Assembly (NCBI RefSeq): GCF_001273925.1 | Contig: NZ_LIGG01000001.1 | Coordinates: 1,513,783-1,546,178 of the forward strand | Origin: Bacillus sp. FJAT-27251 | GTDB lineage: Bacteria > Bacillota > Bacilli > Bacillales > Cytobacillaceae | Direction of reading: 5' to 3' | DNA: 32,396 nt | Shown: positions 16,790 through 24,092 of the stretch, one piece after another | Layout: every line of letters begins with the position of its first letter | Position numbering within the stretch: the stretch's first letter is position 1 | Made by a program: the position numbers and the translations under genes | Notes under the pieces: model-generated | Told to the model about the DNA's origin: nothing | The model's database searches: none | Seen by the model: the letters and a program-made list of their open reading frames with translations, nothing else

Positions 16790-16819
16790 TGGCAGATATC
16801 ATGAATTGGAGTGCTGCTG

Positions 16820-17194
16820 ATGGATATCGTTGAAATGGAAGAGAAGTATGGAATGAATGGCAATAAAATAAAGGACCTTCGAACCGGGAGGGGATTGAGC
16901 TTAAGCCGCCTAAGCGAGCTTACGGGCATATCCAAATCCTATTTGAGCATTATTGAAAGGGACCTGCATAAAAACCCTAGCCTAGATATTTTGGAAAAGC
17001 TTGCAAACTTTTTCCAGGTGGGTGTGGAGTACCTGGTGAAGAATGAAGGGGTGGCGGAACTCGTTCCTCCTCCAGCCAAACAGCCTATTAAGACGACACT
17101 CAAGCTTGAAATTGAACTATCAAAGGAGCAAATTACCCCCAAAAAGCTGCAGCAAATTACCGAGCTGATTGAAAAGTTAAATGAAGATATCTAG
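16820..17194 (+). CDS. XRE/SinR-like transcriptional regulator, paralog B
   Basis: A 124-residue paralog of the regulator at 8608. The helix-turn-helix (KIKDLRTGRGLSLSRLSELT, GISKSYLSIIERDLHKNPS, LDILEKLANFF) is almost identical. The C-terminal motif IKTTLKLEIELS plus KLQQITELIEKL is also shared, while the linker between them differs and contains proline-rich VPPPAKQP. The ATG at 16820 has TGGAG eight bases upstream; a GTG at 16811 would overlap that site. Located 30 bases after tadC, it is probably co-transcribed with the pilus genes and may give feedback. The near-identical recognition helix suggests both paralogs read similar operators. Confidence 0.9.
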   Translation: MDIVEMEEKYGMNGNKIKDLRTGRGLSLSRLSELTGISKSYLSIIERDLHKNPSLDILEKLANFFQVGVEYLVKNEGVAELVPPPAKQPIKTTLKLEIELSKEQITPKKLQQITELIEKLNEDI

Positions 17195-17213
17195 GTATAT
17201 TTTTTTAGCAATA

Positions 17214-17224
17214 TGTTCGTTATA
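17214..17224 (+). promoter_or_regulatory. TGTTCGTTATA motif, copy 2 (upstream of GT2 synthase)
   Basis: Exact copy of the motif at 5148, located 53 bases before the ATG at 17278. As at 5148, a T-run lies shortly upstream (TTTTTTTAGCAATA). The sequence continues TATAAAACG, which could serve as a -10 element and a second CG-containing half-site. Confidence 0.5.
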
Positions 17225-17277
17225 TAAAACGCAAGTGTTTCATTTATTTTACAGAAACCAGAAAGCAGGTGCCCCCA

Positions 17278-18639
17278 ATGAACACCTTCTTCACCATTTT
17301 CACTCTCGTCATTTTTGCAATCTGCCTGATTTTCCCGCTCTATCATATGGTGAACGCACTGCTTGTCTTGAGGAAGAAGCCTTATTACATGGAGAAGCAG
17401 GTGATGCTGAAGGAGAAGTGTTTCAGCATCCTCGTGCCTTGCTACAATGAGCAGACGATCATAGACACAACGATCCTGGGAATAAATCGTGTGAATTACC
17501 GAAATTACGAGTACATTCTAATCAATGACGGATCCACTGACCAGACGTTTGAAACAATGGCAGAACTGCTTGATTTGGAAATCCAGAAAATAAAGCCGCA
17601 TGAAGGCCTGGAATTTGCCCCAGTCCGCGGGGTTTACCGTTCCAGGAAAAATTCGAAGATCATAGTCATTGACAAGGTCAATGGAGGCAAGGCAGATGCG
17701 CTAAATGCTGGGATTGCCTATGCTTCCAGTGAACTGGTCGTCACCTTGGACGCCGACAGCATCCTCGATGAACAGGCATTGTCGATTATCAACAGGGCCT
17801 TTACTGATCAGCAATTAATCGCGGCTGGCGGCAATGTCCATATTTTGCAAGGCAGGAAATTCAAAAATAATGTTTTAAAACCGACCATGGTGGTAAAGAC
17901 CATTGTTAAATTCCAAATTTTAGAGTATTTGAAAGGTTTCTTTATCTATAAAGCGTCATTGGCGAAGTCCAATGCCCTCTCCATAATTTCTGGAGCGTTC
18001 GGCGTTTTTAAACGGGACGTACTCCTGGAGGTGGGCGGTTATCGTAAAACGGTCGGTGAGGATATTGATATTACCCTAAAGGTCCAGAATTTCAAAAATG
18101 GCAGGAAGGATTTAAAGGTCGCCTTTATTCCGGAGGCCATCTGCTATACCGAAGTTCCGGAAACGTGGAGGGATTTATTCAAACAGCGAATTCGCTGGCA
18201 GAAGGGGTTTATCGACTGCGTGATTCTTTATTTTAAAGATTTCATTCCGGCTATTTTTAAAAATCCGCTGTCCTTCTTTTTCATGCTTGATGCCTTGTTT
18301 GTTGGAGTCATTTGTTCGTTTCTAACTGTATTTGGATTCATCTTCCACTGGATCTACTATGGCGACCTTAGTGCCTTCCTTATATACCTATGTGTTTACA
18401 TCGCCGTAAGCCTGCTCTACAATATCATCGCCATCCTGATTTCGTATTTTTATCATAACAGCTTCTCTGTCAAGGACCTTCTGCATATACTGTTAGTGCT
18501 TGTCCTGGATATCGTCTTCTTTAGGCTTCTTACGCTTTTTTACACCCTCTTCGGCACAATCCAGTACTTCCAGAACAAAGACGAATGGAATAAAGTGGCC
18601 AGAACAGGGCGAGCCTATCATATGGAGCAGACGGGCTGA
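17278..18639 (+). CDS. Processive GT2 glycosyltransferase (PgaC/IcaA- or YdaM-like)
   Basis: A 453-residue membrane glycosyltransferase likely to make and extrude a beta-linked polysaccharide. One membrane segment is at residues about 1-22. The GT-A domain shows ILVPCYNEQTIIDTTI, ILINDGSTDQT, VTLDADSILDEQ, GEDIDITLKVQ and the QRIRWQKG (Q-x-x-R-W) motif of processive enzymes. Three to four membrane segments follow. The ATG at 17278 is preceded by AGGTG at seven-base spacing; the GTG at 17269 overlaps that site. No PilZ domain is visible. A neutral or N-acetylglucosamine polymer is plausible, but the sugar cannot be read from the sequence. The TGTTCGTTATA motif upstream links it to the exopolysaccharide genes. 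Confidence 0.9.
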   Translation: MNTFFTIFTLVIFAICLIFPLYHMVNALLVLRKKPYYMEKQVMLKEKCFSILVPCYNEQTIIDTTILGINRVNYRNYEYILINDGSTDQTFETMAELLDLEIQKIKPHEGLEFAPVRGVYRSRKNSKIIVIDKVNGGKADALNAGIAYASSELVVTLDADSILDEQALSIINRAFTDQQLIAAGGNVHILQGRKFKNNVLKPTMVVKTIVKFQILEYLKGFFIYKASLAKSNALSIISGAFGVFKRDVLLEVGGYRKTVGEDIDITLKVQNFKNGRKDLKVAFIPEAICYTEVPETWRDLFKQRIRWQKGFIDCVILYFKDFIPAIFKNPLSFFFMLDALFVGVICSFLTVFGFIFHWIYYGDLSAFLIYLCVYIAVSLLYNIIAILISYFYHNSFSVKDLLHILLVLVLDIVFFRLLTLFYTLFGTIQYFQNKDEWNKVARTGRAYHMEQTG

Positions 18640-18655
18640 TAAAGTAATATCTCTT

Positions 18656-18666
18656 TGTTCGTTATA
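18656..18666 (+). promoter_or_regulatory. TGTTCGTTATA motif, copy 3 (upstream of DUF5658-like gene)
   Basis: Third exact copy, 25 bases before the ATG at 18692. Here the core extends to a perfect ten-base palindrome, CGTTATAACG (18660-18669), suggesting that the recognised element is a dyad. Confidence 0.5.
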
Positions 18667-18691
18667 ACGTGTATCACTGAAGGAGAATGAT

Positions 18692-18985
18692 ATGAAAAAA
18701 TTATTCCACTACCTCTCCCTGCTGAATCTGTTTGATGCGGTTGTGACCCATTACGGGCTGAAGAACGGTTTGATTACGGAAAGCAATCCGTTCATGGACA
18801 GGGCCTATCAGGCGGACCCTGTCCTTTTTCTCCTAATCAAGCTTTCGTTGTCACTTTTGCTGTATGTATTTATTGCTTTTAACAAAGTGCCCGCAACTAT
18901 GCTTGTGAAGGGCGTAACCATTTTCGCTTCCATCTGTTACACCCTCGTATTTGCCCTTCATTGCTGGTGGCTGCTTTTCTTATAG
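18692..18985 (+). CDS. DUF5658-like small membrane protein
   Basis: A 97-residue protein with three hydrophobic segments. The N-terminal pattern LLNLFDAVVTHYGLKNGLITESNPFMDRAY resembles DUF5658-type proteins (Asn-x-x-Asp, then Glu-x-Asn-Pro), whose function is unknown. The ATG follows GAAGGAGAATGAT. It lies 52 bases after the GT2 synthase, with one TGTTCGTTATA motif of its own, so it may be an accessory membrane partner of polysaccharide synthesis. No terminator is evident downstream; 18986-19080 shows no supported feature. Confidence 0.7.
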   Translation: MKKLFHYLSLLNLFDAVVTHYGLKNGLITESNPFMDRAYQADPVLFLLIKLSLSLLLYVFIAFNKVPATMLVKGVTIFASICYTLVFALHCWWLLFL

Positions 18986-19080
18986 GAAGGGAAGCGGCTG
19001 CGTAGCACCTATTCGCCATCCTTCACACGATCCCTCCGAACTTTGTCGACAACTTTATGAACATTTATTAAAAATAAAAA

Positions 19081-19109
19081 TATACAAAACTTTCCTGTGG
19101 AGTTATAAT
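19081..19109 (+). promoter_or_regulatory. Sigma-A-type promoter of 24-codon ORF
   Basis: TATACA (19081-19086) and a perfect TATAAT (19104-19109) are separated by 17 bases. Transcription would start near 19116, about 26 bases before the ATG of the small ORF. Confidence 0.6.
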
Positions 19110-19141
19110 TTGAGAGTAAATGAGAAAAGGAGGCAGGAAAA

Positions 19142-19216
19142 ATGATTGATTATAAAGGAAAGACCGCTGAAATTTCATATGAGTTAAAAATGACCTGCCT
19201 GTTTTTGTGCCGTTAA
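19142..19216 (+). CDS. 24-codon small ORF (leader peptide or small secreted peptide)
   Basis: The ORF encodes MIDYKGKTAEISYEL followed by KMTCLFLCR. It has a very strong ribosome site (AAAGGAGG at 19126-19133, eight bases before ATG), a sigma-A-like promoter upstream and an intrinsic terminator 25 bases after its stop. The C-terminus is short, hydrophobic and carries two cysteines (C-x3-C). I do not recognise the sequence. The compact unit ends about 47 bases before the ABC exporter gene, so it may be a leader peptide whose translation controls read-through, or a peptide exported by that transporter. It could also be a non-functional remnant. Confidence 0.5.
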   Translation: MIDYKGKTAEISYELKMTCLFLCR

Positions 19217-19240
19217 GCATACGTATGCCTGCATATGCCT

Positions 19241-19271
19241 AGCCACAGACATGCTTGTCTGTGGCTTTTTT
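19241..19271 (+). terminator. Intrinsic terminator upstream of ABC exporter operon
   Basis: AGCCACAGACA (19241-19251) and TGTCTGTGGCT (19256-19266) form a perfect 11-pair stem with loop TGCT and are followed by a T-run to 19271. It ends the small-ORF unit. An adjacent palindrome GCATACGTATGC (19217-19228) might offer an alternative fold. Confidence 0.85.
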
Positions 19272-19317
19272 GTGCGCAAAAACAGAATGTACGTTCCTAT
19301 GAATGGAGATGAAATTT

Positions 19318-20349
19318 ATGATTACCGTTGAAAATCTACAAAAGGAATATAAATTGGTAAAGCGTGACCCTGGGCTGAAGGGCGCTGTCAAATCGCTGTT
19401 TCACCGCCAATATGAGACCAAAATGGCGGTGAAAGGAGTGGATTTTACAATAAATCAGGGAGAGACCGTTGGCTATATCGGCGCCAATGGAGCGGGAAAA
19501 TCGACGACCATCAAGATGCTGACAGGGATTTTGACACCGAGCGCCGGAAAGGTGACCGTGAATGGGCTCGTTCCTTATGAAAACCGCCAGGAAAATGCCC
19601 GCAGCATTGGAGCTGTATTCGGGCAGCGGACCCAGCTGTTCTGGGACATTCCGGTGCGCGAGTCTTTTAATCTGCTAAAGCATATTTATGAGATTCCCGA
19701 GCAGGAATTTGCAGAGACGGTGGCGATGTTTACGGAAGTGCTGAATCTTGAGCCGCTCCTTGGCATACCGGTCCGCCAGCTTTCACTTGGACAGAAGATG
19801 CGCTGCGAACTGGCGGCTGCCTTCCTGCACAGGCCGAAAGTCGTGTATCTCGACGAGCCGACAATTGGACTGGATATCGCGGTGAAGGTGAGGATCCGCA
19901 AGTTCATCAAGGAAATGAACAAGATTTGGGGTACAACGGTGCTGCTGACGACACATGATATGCAGGATATCGAAGAGATTTGCGACCGGATCATCATCAT
20001 TGATGAAGGCAGGATTCTTTATGACGGCGGGCTGGAGGAAATTAAGGTGCAGTTCGGGCAGAAGCGGGTCATTCATTTTGACCTGCCGGAGCTTGGCTCT
20101 CCTTTCATCCTGCCTGCACCGCTGTTTGGAATGGCCGAGGTGCTGCCAGCATCAGAAGGGGAAGCGAAGGTGAGCCTGTCTTTTGACCATGAACGGGTGA
20201 AAAGCTCATTTGTCATTTCGGAAATGATGAACAGATATGACATTCAGGACCTCACGATTGCCGACCCGAAAATCGAAAGCATTGTGGAAGAGCTTTACAA
20301 CCGCAGGGAGCAGGGAGGAACGTATGAACAAGTATTGGCAAATAGCTAA
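19318..20349 (+). CDS. ABC transporter ATP-binding protein (ABC-2 type exporter)
   Basis: ATPase subunit of 343 residues. Walker A GANGAGKST at 55-63, Q-loop region FGQRTQLFWD, signature LSLGQ at 155-159, Walker B VVYLDE at 175-180 and the H-loop LLTTHDMQD are all intact. The C-terminal 100 residues form the extra domain seen in DrrA-like exporters. I chose the ATG at 19318 (GGAG at 19306-19309); the ATG codons at 19303 and 19309 lie in or before the ribosome site. It overlaps the first permease gene by 26 bases. With the two permeases it should form an efflux or lipid/polymer exporter; the substrate is unknown. Confidence 0.93.
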   Translation: MITVENLQKEYKLVKRDPGLKGAVKSLFHRQYETKMAVKGVDFTINQGETVGYIGANGAGKSTTIKMLTGILTPSAGKVTVNGLVPYENRQENARSIGAVFGQRTQLFWDIPVRESFNLLKHIYEIPEQEFAETVAMFTEVLNLEPLLGIPVRQLSLGQKMRCELAAAFLHRPKVVYLDEPTIGLDIAVKVRIRKFIKEMNKIWGTTVLLTTHDMQDIEEICDRIIIIDEGRILYDGGLEEIKVQFGQKRVIHFDLPELGSPFILPAPLFGMAEVLPASEGEAKVSLSFDHERVKSSFVISEMMNRYDIQDLTIADPKIESIVEELYNRREQGGTYEQVLANS

Positions 20350-21112
20350 AGTGAGGATGCAGGAGGACACGGCCTATTCTGCCTGGTATTGGGCAGGGAC
20401 GGTTTCGTCCATTCTCCGGCTGCTGATTATTTATTATTTCTGGCAGGCTGTATATTCAAACCGGTCAGCCATCCAGGATATCGACTTGGGGACGATGATC
20501 ACCTACATTGTTGTTGCGATGCTGCTGCAGGGCTTTGTCGGCGGCGTCGGGCAGGACCTGGCTGAAAATATCAAGAACGGGAATGTTGCGATTGAGCTGA
20601 TGCGGCCTTATGACCTGATTTATAAGATGTTTGCCGTCGACCTTGGCTCAAAGCTAATGCATTTAATCAGGGGAACCATCCCGATGATGCTGATCGCCTT
20701 CTTTTTTATGGATATAACGTTTCCGGGAAGCCTTGAAGCGTGGCTGCTATTTATCATTAGTGCCGGCCTCGGCCTTTGGATTGAAACGTTCTTTGATTTT
20801 CTTGTAGGGGTGCTGGCTTTTTGGACGGTGAACATTTGGGGAGTGCGCGTGCTGAAGGAGTCGCTGGTTACGTTTTTTTCGGGGGCTCTCGTGCCGATTT
20901 CGCTATTTCCCGATTGGCTCCGCGTTATCACGGAGTTCTTGCCGTTTCAGGCGATGGTGTATTTGCCGGTATCAATCTATTCGGGAATGATCTCAGGCAC
21001 CGAAGCTTATTTGGCGGTGGGCCTTCAGTTGTTCTGGCTGATTTCATTCTACGTTTTGGTCAGGGTGATCTGGGCGCAGGCTGTTAAACAGATTACCATC
21101 TTTGGCGGATAG
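20324..21112 (+). CDS. ABC-2 family permease, first subunit
   Basis: A 262-residue membrane protein with about six hydrophobic segments. It begins MNKYWQIAKVRMQEDTAYSAWYWAG and includes YIVVAMLLQGFVGGVGQDLAENIKNGNVAIELMRPYDLIYKMF, the cytoplasmic loop style of ABC-2 (DUF990-related) permeases. The ATG at 20324 follows GGGAGGAA; the longer frame starting at 20237 is the overlap with the ATPase gene. The Asn-Gly-Asn-Val-Ala-x-Glu-Leu-x-Arg-Pro motif matches the LDRLLIRPINP motif of the next permease, so the two are likely a heterodimer. Confidence 0.88.
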   Translation: MNKYWQIAKVRMQEDTAYSAWYWAGTVSSILRLLIIYYFWQAVYSNRSAIQDIDLGTMITYIVVAMLLQGFVGGVGQDLAENIKNGNVAIELMRPYDLIYKMFAVDLGSKLMHLIRGTIPMMLIAFFFMDITFPGSLEAWLLFIISAGLGLWIETFFDFLVGVLAFWTVNIWGVRVLKESLVTFFSGALVPISLFPDWLRVITEFLPFQAMVYLPVSIYSGMISGTEAYLAVGLQLFWLISFYVLVRVIWAQAVKQITIFGG

Positions 21113-21123
21113 GAGGGGAAAAC

Positions 21124-21915
21124 ATGCGCCGCTATGCGAAATTGTACTGGGAGTTTGCCAAGAATCACATGAAAGTGATGATGGAATACCGGATTGATTT
21201 TATAATCGGAGTACTTTCGGTGATTCTGGAGCAGTTTGCTTCGATTTTCTTTATTAAAGTTGTGTTTGATCATATTGAGCAAATCAATGGCTGGTCTTTC
21301 TATGAGATTCTGTTCATCTATGGAATTGCGGCCACAGGACGGTCAATCCACCATATCTTCTTTGATAACCTATGGACGCTGGGCTGGCAGTATATCAGGC
21401 CAGGCCAGCTCGACCGCCTTCTGATTCGGCCGATCAACCCATTATTTCATATCGTAGCTGACCGGCTTCACCAGGATGGATTTGGCCAGCTTATCATCGG
21501 GCTGATTATCCTGGGCACTGCGATACCGCAGCTGGACCTGGCCTGGGGAGCAGTGGAAATCGCTTTGCTTGTTGTGATGATTATTTCATCCGGCCTGATT
21601 TTTGTAGCTGTTAACCTATTCTTTGCGACTTTTTCCTTCTGGATGATTGACAGCCTGCCTGTCGTTTGGGCCGTGTTTAATCTTAGCGATTTTGCACGTT
21701 ACCCGCTGACCATTTACCACAAAGGCATTCGTACGTTTTTAACCTGGATCATTCCTTATGGCTTTACCGCTTTTTATCCAGCGGCTTATTTTATTGATAA
21801 GTCCGGTTTCAGGGAATTGGCTTTATGGACGCCTGTGGTGGCTTTGGTTTGCTGTGTAATCGCCTATTCTTTTTGGAACAGGGGCTTAAAGTCGTTTGCG
21901 AGTACCGGCAGCTAG
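21124..21915 (+). CDS. ABC-2 family permease, second subunit (DUF990/ABC2_membrane_6-like)
   Basis: A 263-residue permease with about six hydrophobic segments. MRRYAKLYWEFAKNHMKVMMEYRIDFIIG at the N-terminus, then RSIHHIFFDNLWTLGWQYIRPGQLDRLLIRPINPLFHIVADR, match the DUF990-type permeases that usually sit in a pair beside an ABC ATPase. AGGAGGGG precedes the ATG, 11 bases after the first permease. It ends the operon; the following gene has its own promoter. Confidence 0.88.
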   Translation: MRRYAKLYWEFAKNHMKVMMEYRIDFIIGVLSVILEQFASIFFIKVVFDHIEQINGWSFYEILFIYGIAATGRSIHHIFFDNLWTLGWQYIRPGQLDRLLIRPINPLFHIVADRLHQDGFGQLIIGLIILGTAIPQLDLAWGAVEIALLVVMIISSGLIFVAVNLFFATFSFWMIDSLPVVWAVFNLSDFARYPLTIYHKGIRTFLTWIIPYGFTAFYPAAYFIDKSGFRELALWTPVVALVCCVIAYSFWNRGLKSFASTGS

Positions 21916-21948
21916 TAACTTCTTTAATGTTAAAATAGTGCTAAACTA

Positions 21949-21977
21949 TTGAAAATATTTGTAAAAAAGTTTAAAAT
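21949..21977 (+). promoter_or_regulatory. Sigma-A-like promoter of SCP2-domain gene
   Basis: TTGAAA (21949-21954), 17-base spacer, TAAAAT (21972-21977). Each hexamer matches five of six consensus bases. The ATG of the SCP2 gene is about 39 bases downstream. Confidence 0.65.
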
Positions 21978-22015
21978 TTTCTAAAAATAACTCTTATCTT
22001 TAGGAGGTTAGTCCA

Positions 22016-22372
22016 ATGACAAACAGCATCAGGGAGAAGGCCATTCCGGAAGTGTGGCAGGAAATACAAAAGGCGCTTAACGAAAACCCTGTTCCGTATG
22101 AGGGAGTCAATGTGGTTTACCAATATGACATTAGCGGCAGTGATGCGGGGACCTATCAGCTCCTTCTCGCTGGCGGCCGTGCTGAAGTCGTGGAAGGGTC
22201 TCCTAAAGAAGCGGCATGCACACTAAAGCTGTCTGATAAAAACTTTAAAGAAATGATGCTGGGCAACTTAAAGGGAACCACTGCCTTCATGATGGGCAAA
22301 CTGAAGATTGACGGAAGTATCGGTGAGGCTCTTAAACTTGAAGGCATTTTGCAGCAATATGATTTCAAGTGA
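22016..22372 (+). CDS. SCP2 sterol-binding domain protein
   Basis: A 118-residue single-domain protein. Seen: the N-terminal helix VWQEIQKALNENP, the beta strand VNVVYQYDISG, then YQLLLAGGRAEVVEGSPKEAACTLKLSDKNFKEMMLGNLKGTTAFMMGKLKIDGSIGEALKLEGIL, the standard SCP2 pattern. It should bind a hydrophobic ligand such as a fatty acid derivative; no enzyme domain is attached. AGGAGG lies eight bases before the ATG and a clear promoter precedes it. It appears to be a single-gene unit. Confidence 0.9.
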   Translation: MTNSIREKAIPEVWQEIQKALNENPVPYEGVNVVYQYDISGSDAGTYQLLLAGGRAEVVEGSPKEAACTLKLSDKNFKEMMLGNLKGTTAFMMGKLKIDGSIGEALKLEGILQQYDFK

Positions 22373-22388
22373 ATAATGCCTTCCTCCC

Positions 22389-22465
22389 CGCTTAAAAGGC
22401 TTCGCTTTCCTCCTTTAAAGCGCCGGGGGTCAGGCACCGAAGGGGGACAGGAACCATCCTGTCTC
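22389..22465. repeat. REP-like GC-rich repeat/hairpin element
   Basis: This element lies in the otherwise gene-free 22373-22703. CGCTTAAAAGG (22389-22399) pairs with CCTTTAAAGCG (22412-22422) with one mismatch. It is followed by two near-identical 14-mers, GGGGGTCAGGCACC (22425-22438) and GGGGGACAGGAACC (22442-22455). The inverted pair GACAGGA/TCCTGTC (22446-22463) overlaps the second. GGGGACAGG-type units recur widely in Bacillaceae genomes as I recall them. I see nothing else in this gap apart from the promoter near 22650. Confidence 0.5.
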
Positions 22466-22649
22466 TTTGCCGTGTTTAGGCTGAAAGAGATTGTATTTTG
22501 CAAAAATAACGGTTGTAGTTTGTAAAATGCTGGATTACATTGAAACGGGTACCCATATGGAATGATATGTATTAAAATAGATAGGTTAATGGGCCTAGTC
22601 TGGATTGCGTGAATAGATAGCTATGCTCAGATAATAAATTTTAAACTGA

Positions 22650-22658
22650 TGCTATAAT
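22650..22658 (+). promoter_or_regulatory. Extended -10 promoter of histidine kinase gene
   Basis: TGCTATAAT is a perfect extended -10 element (TG-N-TATAAT); no good -35 is seen. Transcription would start near 22665. This makes the ATG at 22665 too early and supports the start at 22704. Confidence 0.6.
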
Positions 22659-22703
22659 GAGGGTATGCTTATTTTTACACAAATTCAAAGGAGAACCTGG
22701 AAT

Positions 22704-23933
22704 ATGACGGGGACCAGGGAACAAACATTACGAATAGAAGAAATTAAGGCAATCAAGTTATTTTTAACGTTGTTTTATACTGCTTATATCGGATTTGATT
22801 TCATATACCGCTATGCCTTTCCTCACTTTGTCAAAATGACGCCTGTAGGCTTCCCGGACAGAGGACTTGGCTATATTGCTCATTTCCTATTATTGATGCT
22901 GCTGCCGGCAGCGCTTTACATGGCAAAAAAGGGAAATCCATTCCGTATTAAATACATGTATTTTTTTGTGTTTCTTCTTATAGATTTTGTTGATAATATC
23001 CTAATTTATTGGGGGACGGATAATGATTTTTCAAGCGGGAATATTGTAGAAATCCTTTTCTTGCTTTTTGCACCGATTTTTGTAAATAAGCGTTTCTTTT
23101 GGATTGTTTCCATTGTTATGTCGCTTAAATATGTTGCTTATGGCTTCTTGTTTCAGACTACAGCAGTCATTGTTCCAATTGTATTGATAGTTTTCTTCGG
23201 CAGTTTCGGCTTTATTTTGCTTACGAGGATTATCTCCTATGTTAATGGAATGGTCAGGCTGTATGAAGATTCCCAGCAGAAAGAAAAACTGGCTGTTGTG
23301 GGACAAATGGCAGCTTCGATTGCCCATGAGATTAAAAACCCTTTATCAGCTTTAAAAGGATTCACACAGCTTCAGCAGGAAAGAGACGGGTCAACAGAAA
23401 GCTTTTATCCTATTATGCTGAATGAGATCGATAGGATCAATTTGATCGTGTCCGACCTCTTGATCATCGGGAAGCCGAACTCCTCCTCAAAGCGGCCAGC
23501 TAGCATCGAGAAAATCTTAACTTATGTTACCTCTATCATTGAACCGCAGGCGGTCAGGCAGTCGGTCGATATTCATATGAGGATTAAAGGCCAGGTGCCT
23601 AAACTTTACTGTGATGAAAACCAAATCAAACAAGTTTTTATCAATCTCGTAAAAAATGCGGTTGAATCAATGCCAGAGGGTGGCAATGTGGCGATTGATG
23701 CCAAGTACAGCCACAATGAATTTGTCATTAGTGTTAGGGACGAGGGTGAAGGCATTCCTTCGGATATAATTGCTAAACTTGGCGAGCCGTTTTTTACCAC
23801 AAAACCCAACGGAACCGGACTTGGTTTAATGGTAACAAAGAAAATTATTGAGGAGCATGGGGGCAGGTTCGACATTAGAAATAATCCCGATAAAGGTGCA
23901 ACCGTACAAATTATACTGCCTGGACAAAAATAA
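22704..23933 (+). CDS. Membrane sensor histidine kinase (sporulation-kinase-like)
   Basis: A 409-residue kinase. Residues about 10-185 hold some six membrane segments, including SSGNIVEILFLLFAPIFVNKRFF. A short linker leads to the HisKA domain (LAVVGQMAASIAHEIKNPLSALKGF, phosphoacceptor His208). The HATPase domain shows QVFINLVKNAVESMPEGG (N box), DEGEGIP (G1), GEPFFTTKPNGTGLGL (F and G2). Architecture resembles KinB-type kinases feeding phosphorelays; no response regulator lies beside it. The ATG at 22704 has AAAGGAGA about ten bases upstream. The membrane domain is homologous to that of the next gene, so both may sense the same signal. Confidence 0.92.
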   Translation: MTGTREQTLRIEEIKAIKLFLTLFYTAYIGFDFIYRYAFPHFVKMTPVGFPDRGLGYIAHFLLLMLLPAALYMAKKGNPFRIKYMYFFVFLLIDFVDNILIYWGTDNDFSSGNIVEILFLLFAPIFVNKRFFWIVSIVMSLKYVAYGFLFQTTAVIVPIVLIVFFGSFGFILLTRIISYVNGMVRLYEDSQQKEKLAVVGQMAASIAHEIKNPLSALKGFTQLQQERDGSTESFYPIMLNEIDRINLIVSDLLIIGKPNSSSKRPASIEKILTYVTSIIEPQAVRQSVDIHMRIKGQVPKLYCDENQIKQVFINLVKNAVESMPEGGNVAIDAKYSHNEFVISVRDEGEGIPSDIIAKLGEPFFTTKPNGTGLGLMVTKKIIEEHGGRFDIRNNPDKGATVQIILPGQK

Positions 23934-23992
23934 TTAATAAATTATCTACAATTATATTCAATTGTTGTATTCTTGTGATAGAACTTTTGGTT

Positions 23993-23998
23993 TATAAT
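23993..23998 (+). promoter_or_regulatory. Candidate -10 element upstream of HD-GYP gene
   Basis: TATAAT is present, but the best -35-like sequences are poor: TTCTTG at 17-base spacing or TTGTGA at 14. Transcription near 24005 would leave a leader of almost 90 bases before the ATG. No riboswitch fold was recognised there. Confidence 0.3.
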
Positions 23999-24092
23999 GT
24001 TATCAGAGTGTCGATTGATGACGAATTCGTTTAGGTAAAAAGTAGGGTTTTGCATCGTCAGAATTTGAATTGAAAACACGCGGGGTAATAAT

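Noticed and set aside
19318-21915. ABC exporter as dedicated transporter of the 25-residue CWWC peptide
   Set aside because: It is about 3.4 kb away with its own upstream unit and an SCP2 gene and kinase in between; nothing in sequence links the two.
23934-24092. Cyclic di-GMP riboswitch before the HD-GYP gene
   Set aside because: The leader lacks the conserved GEMM core and shows no convincing paired helices.
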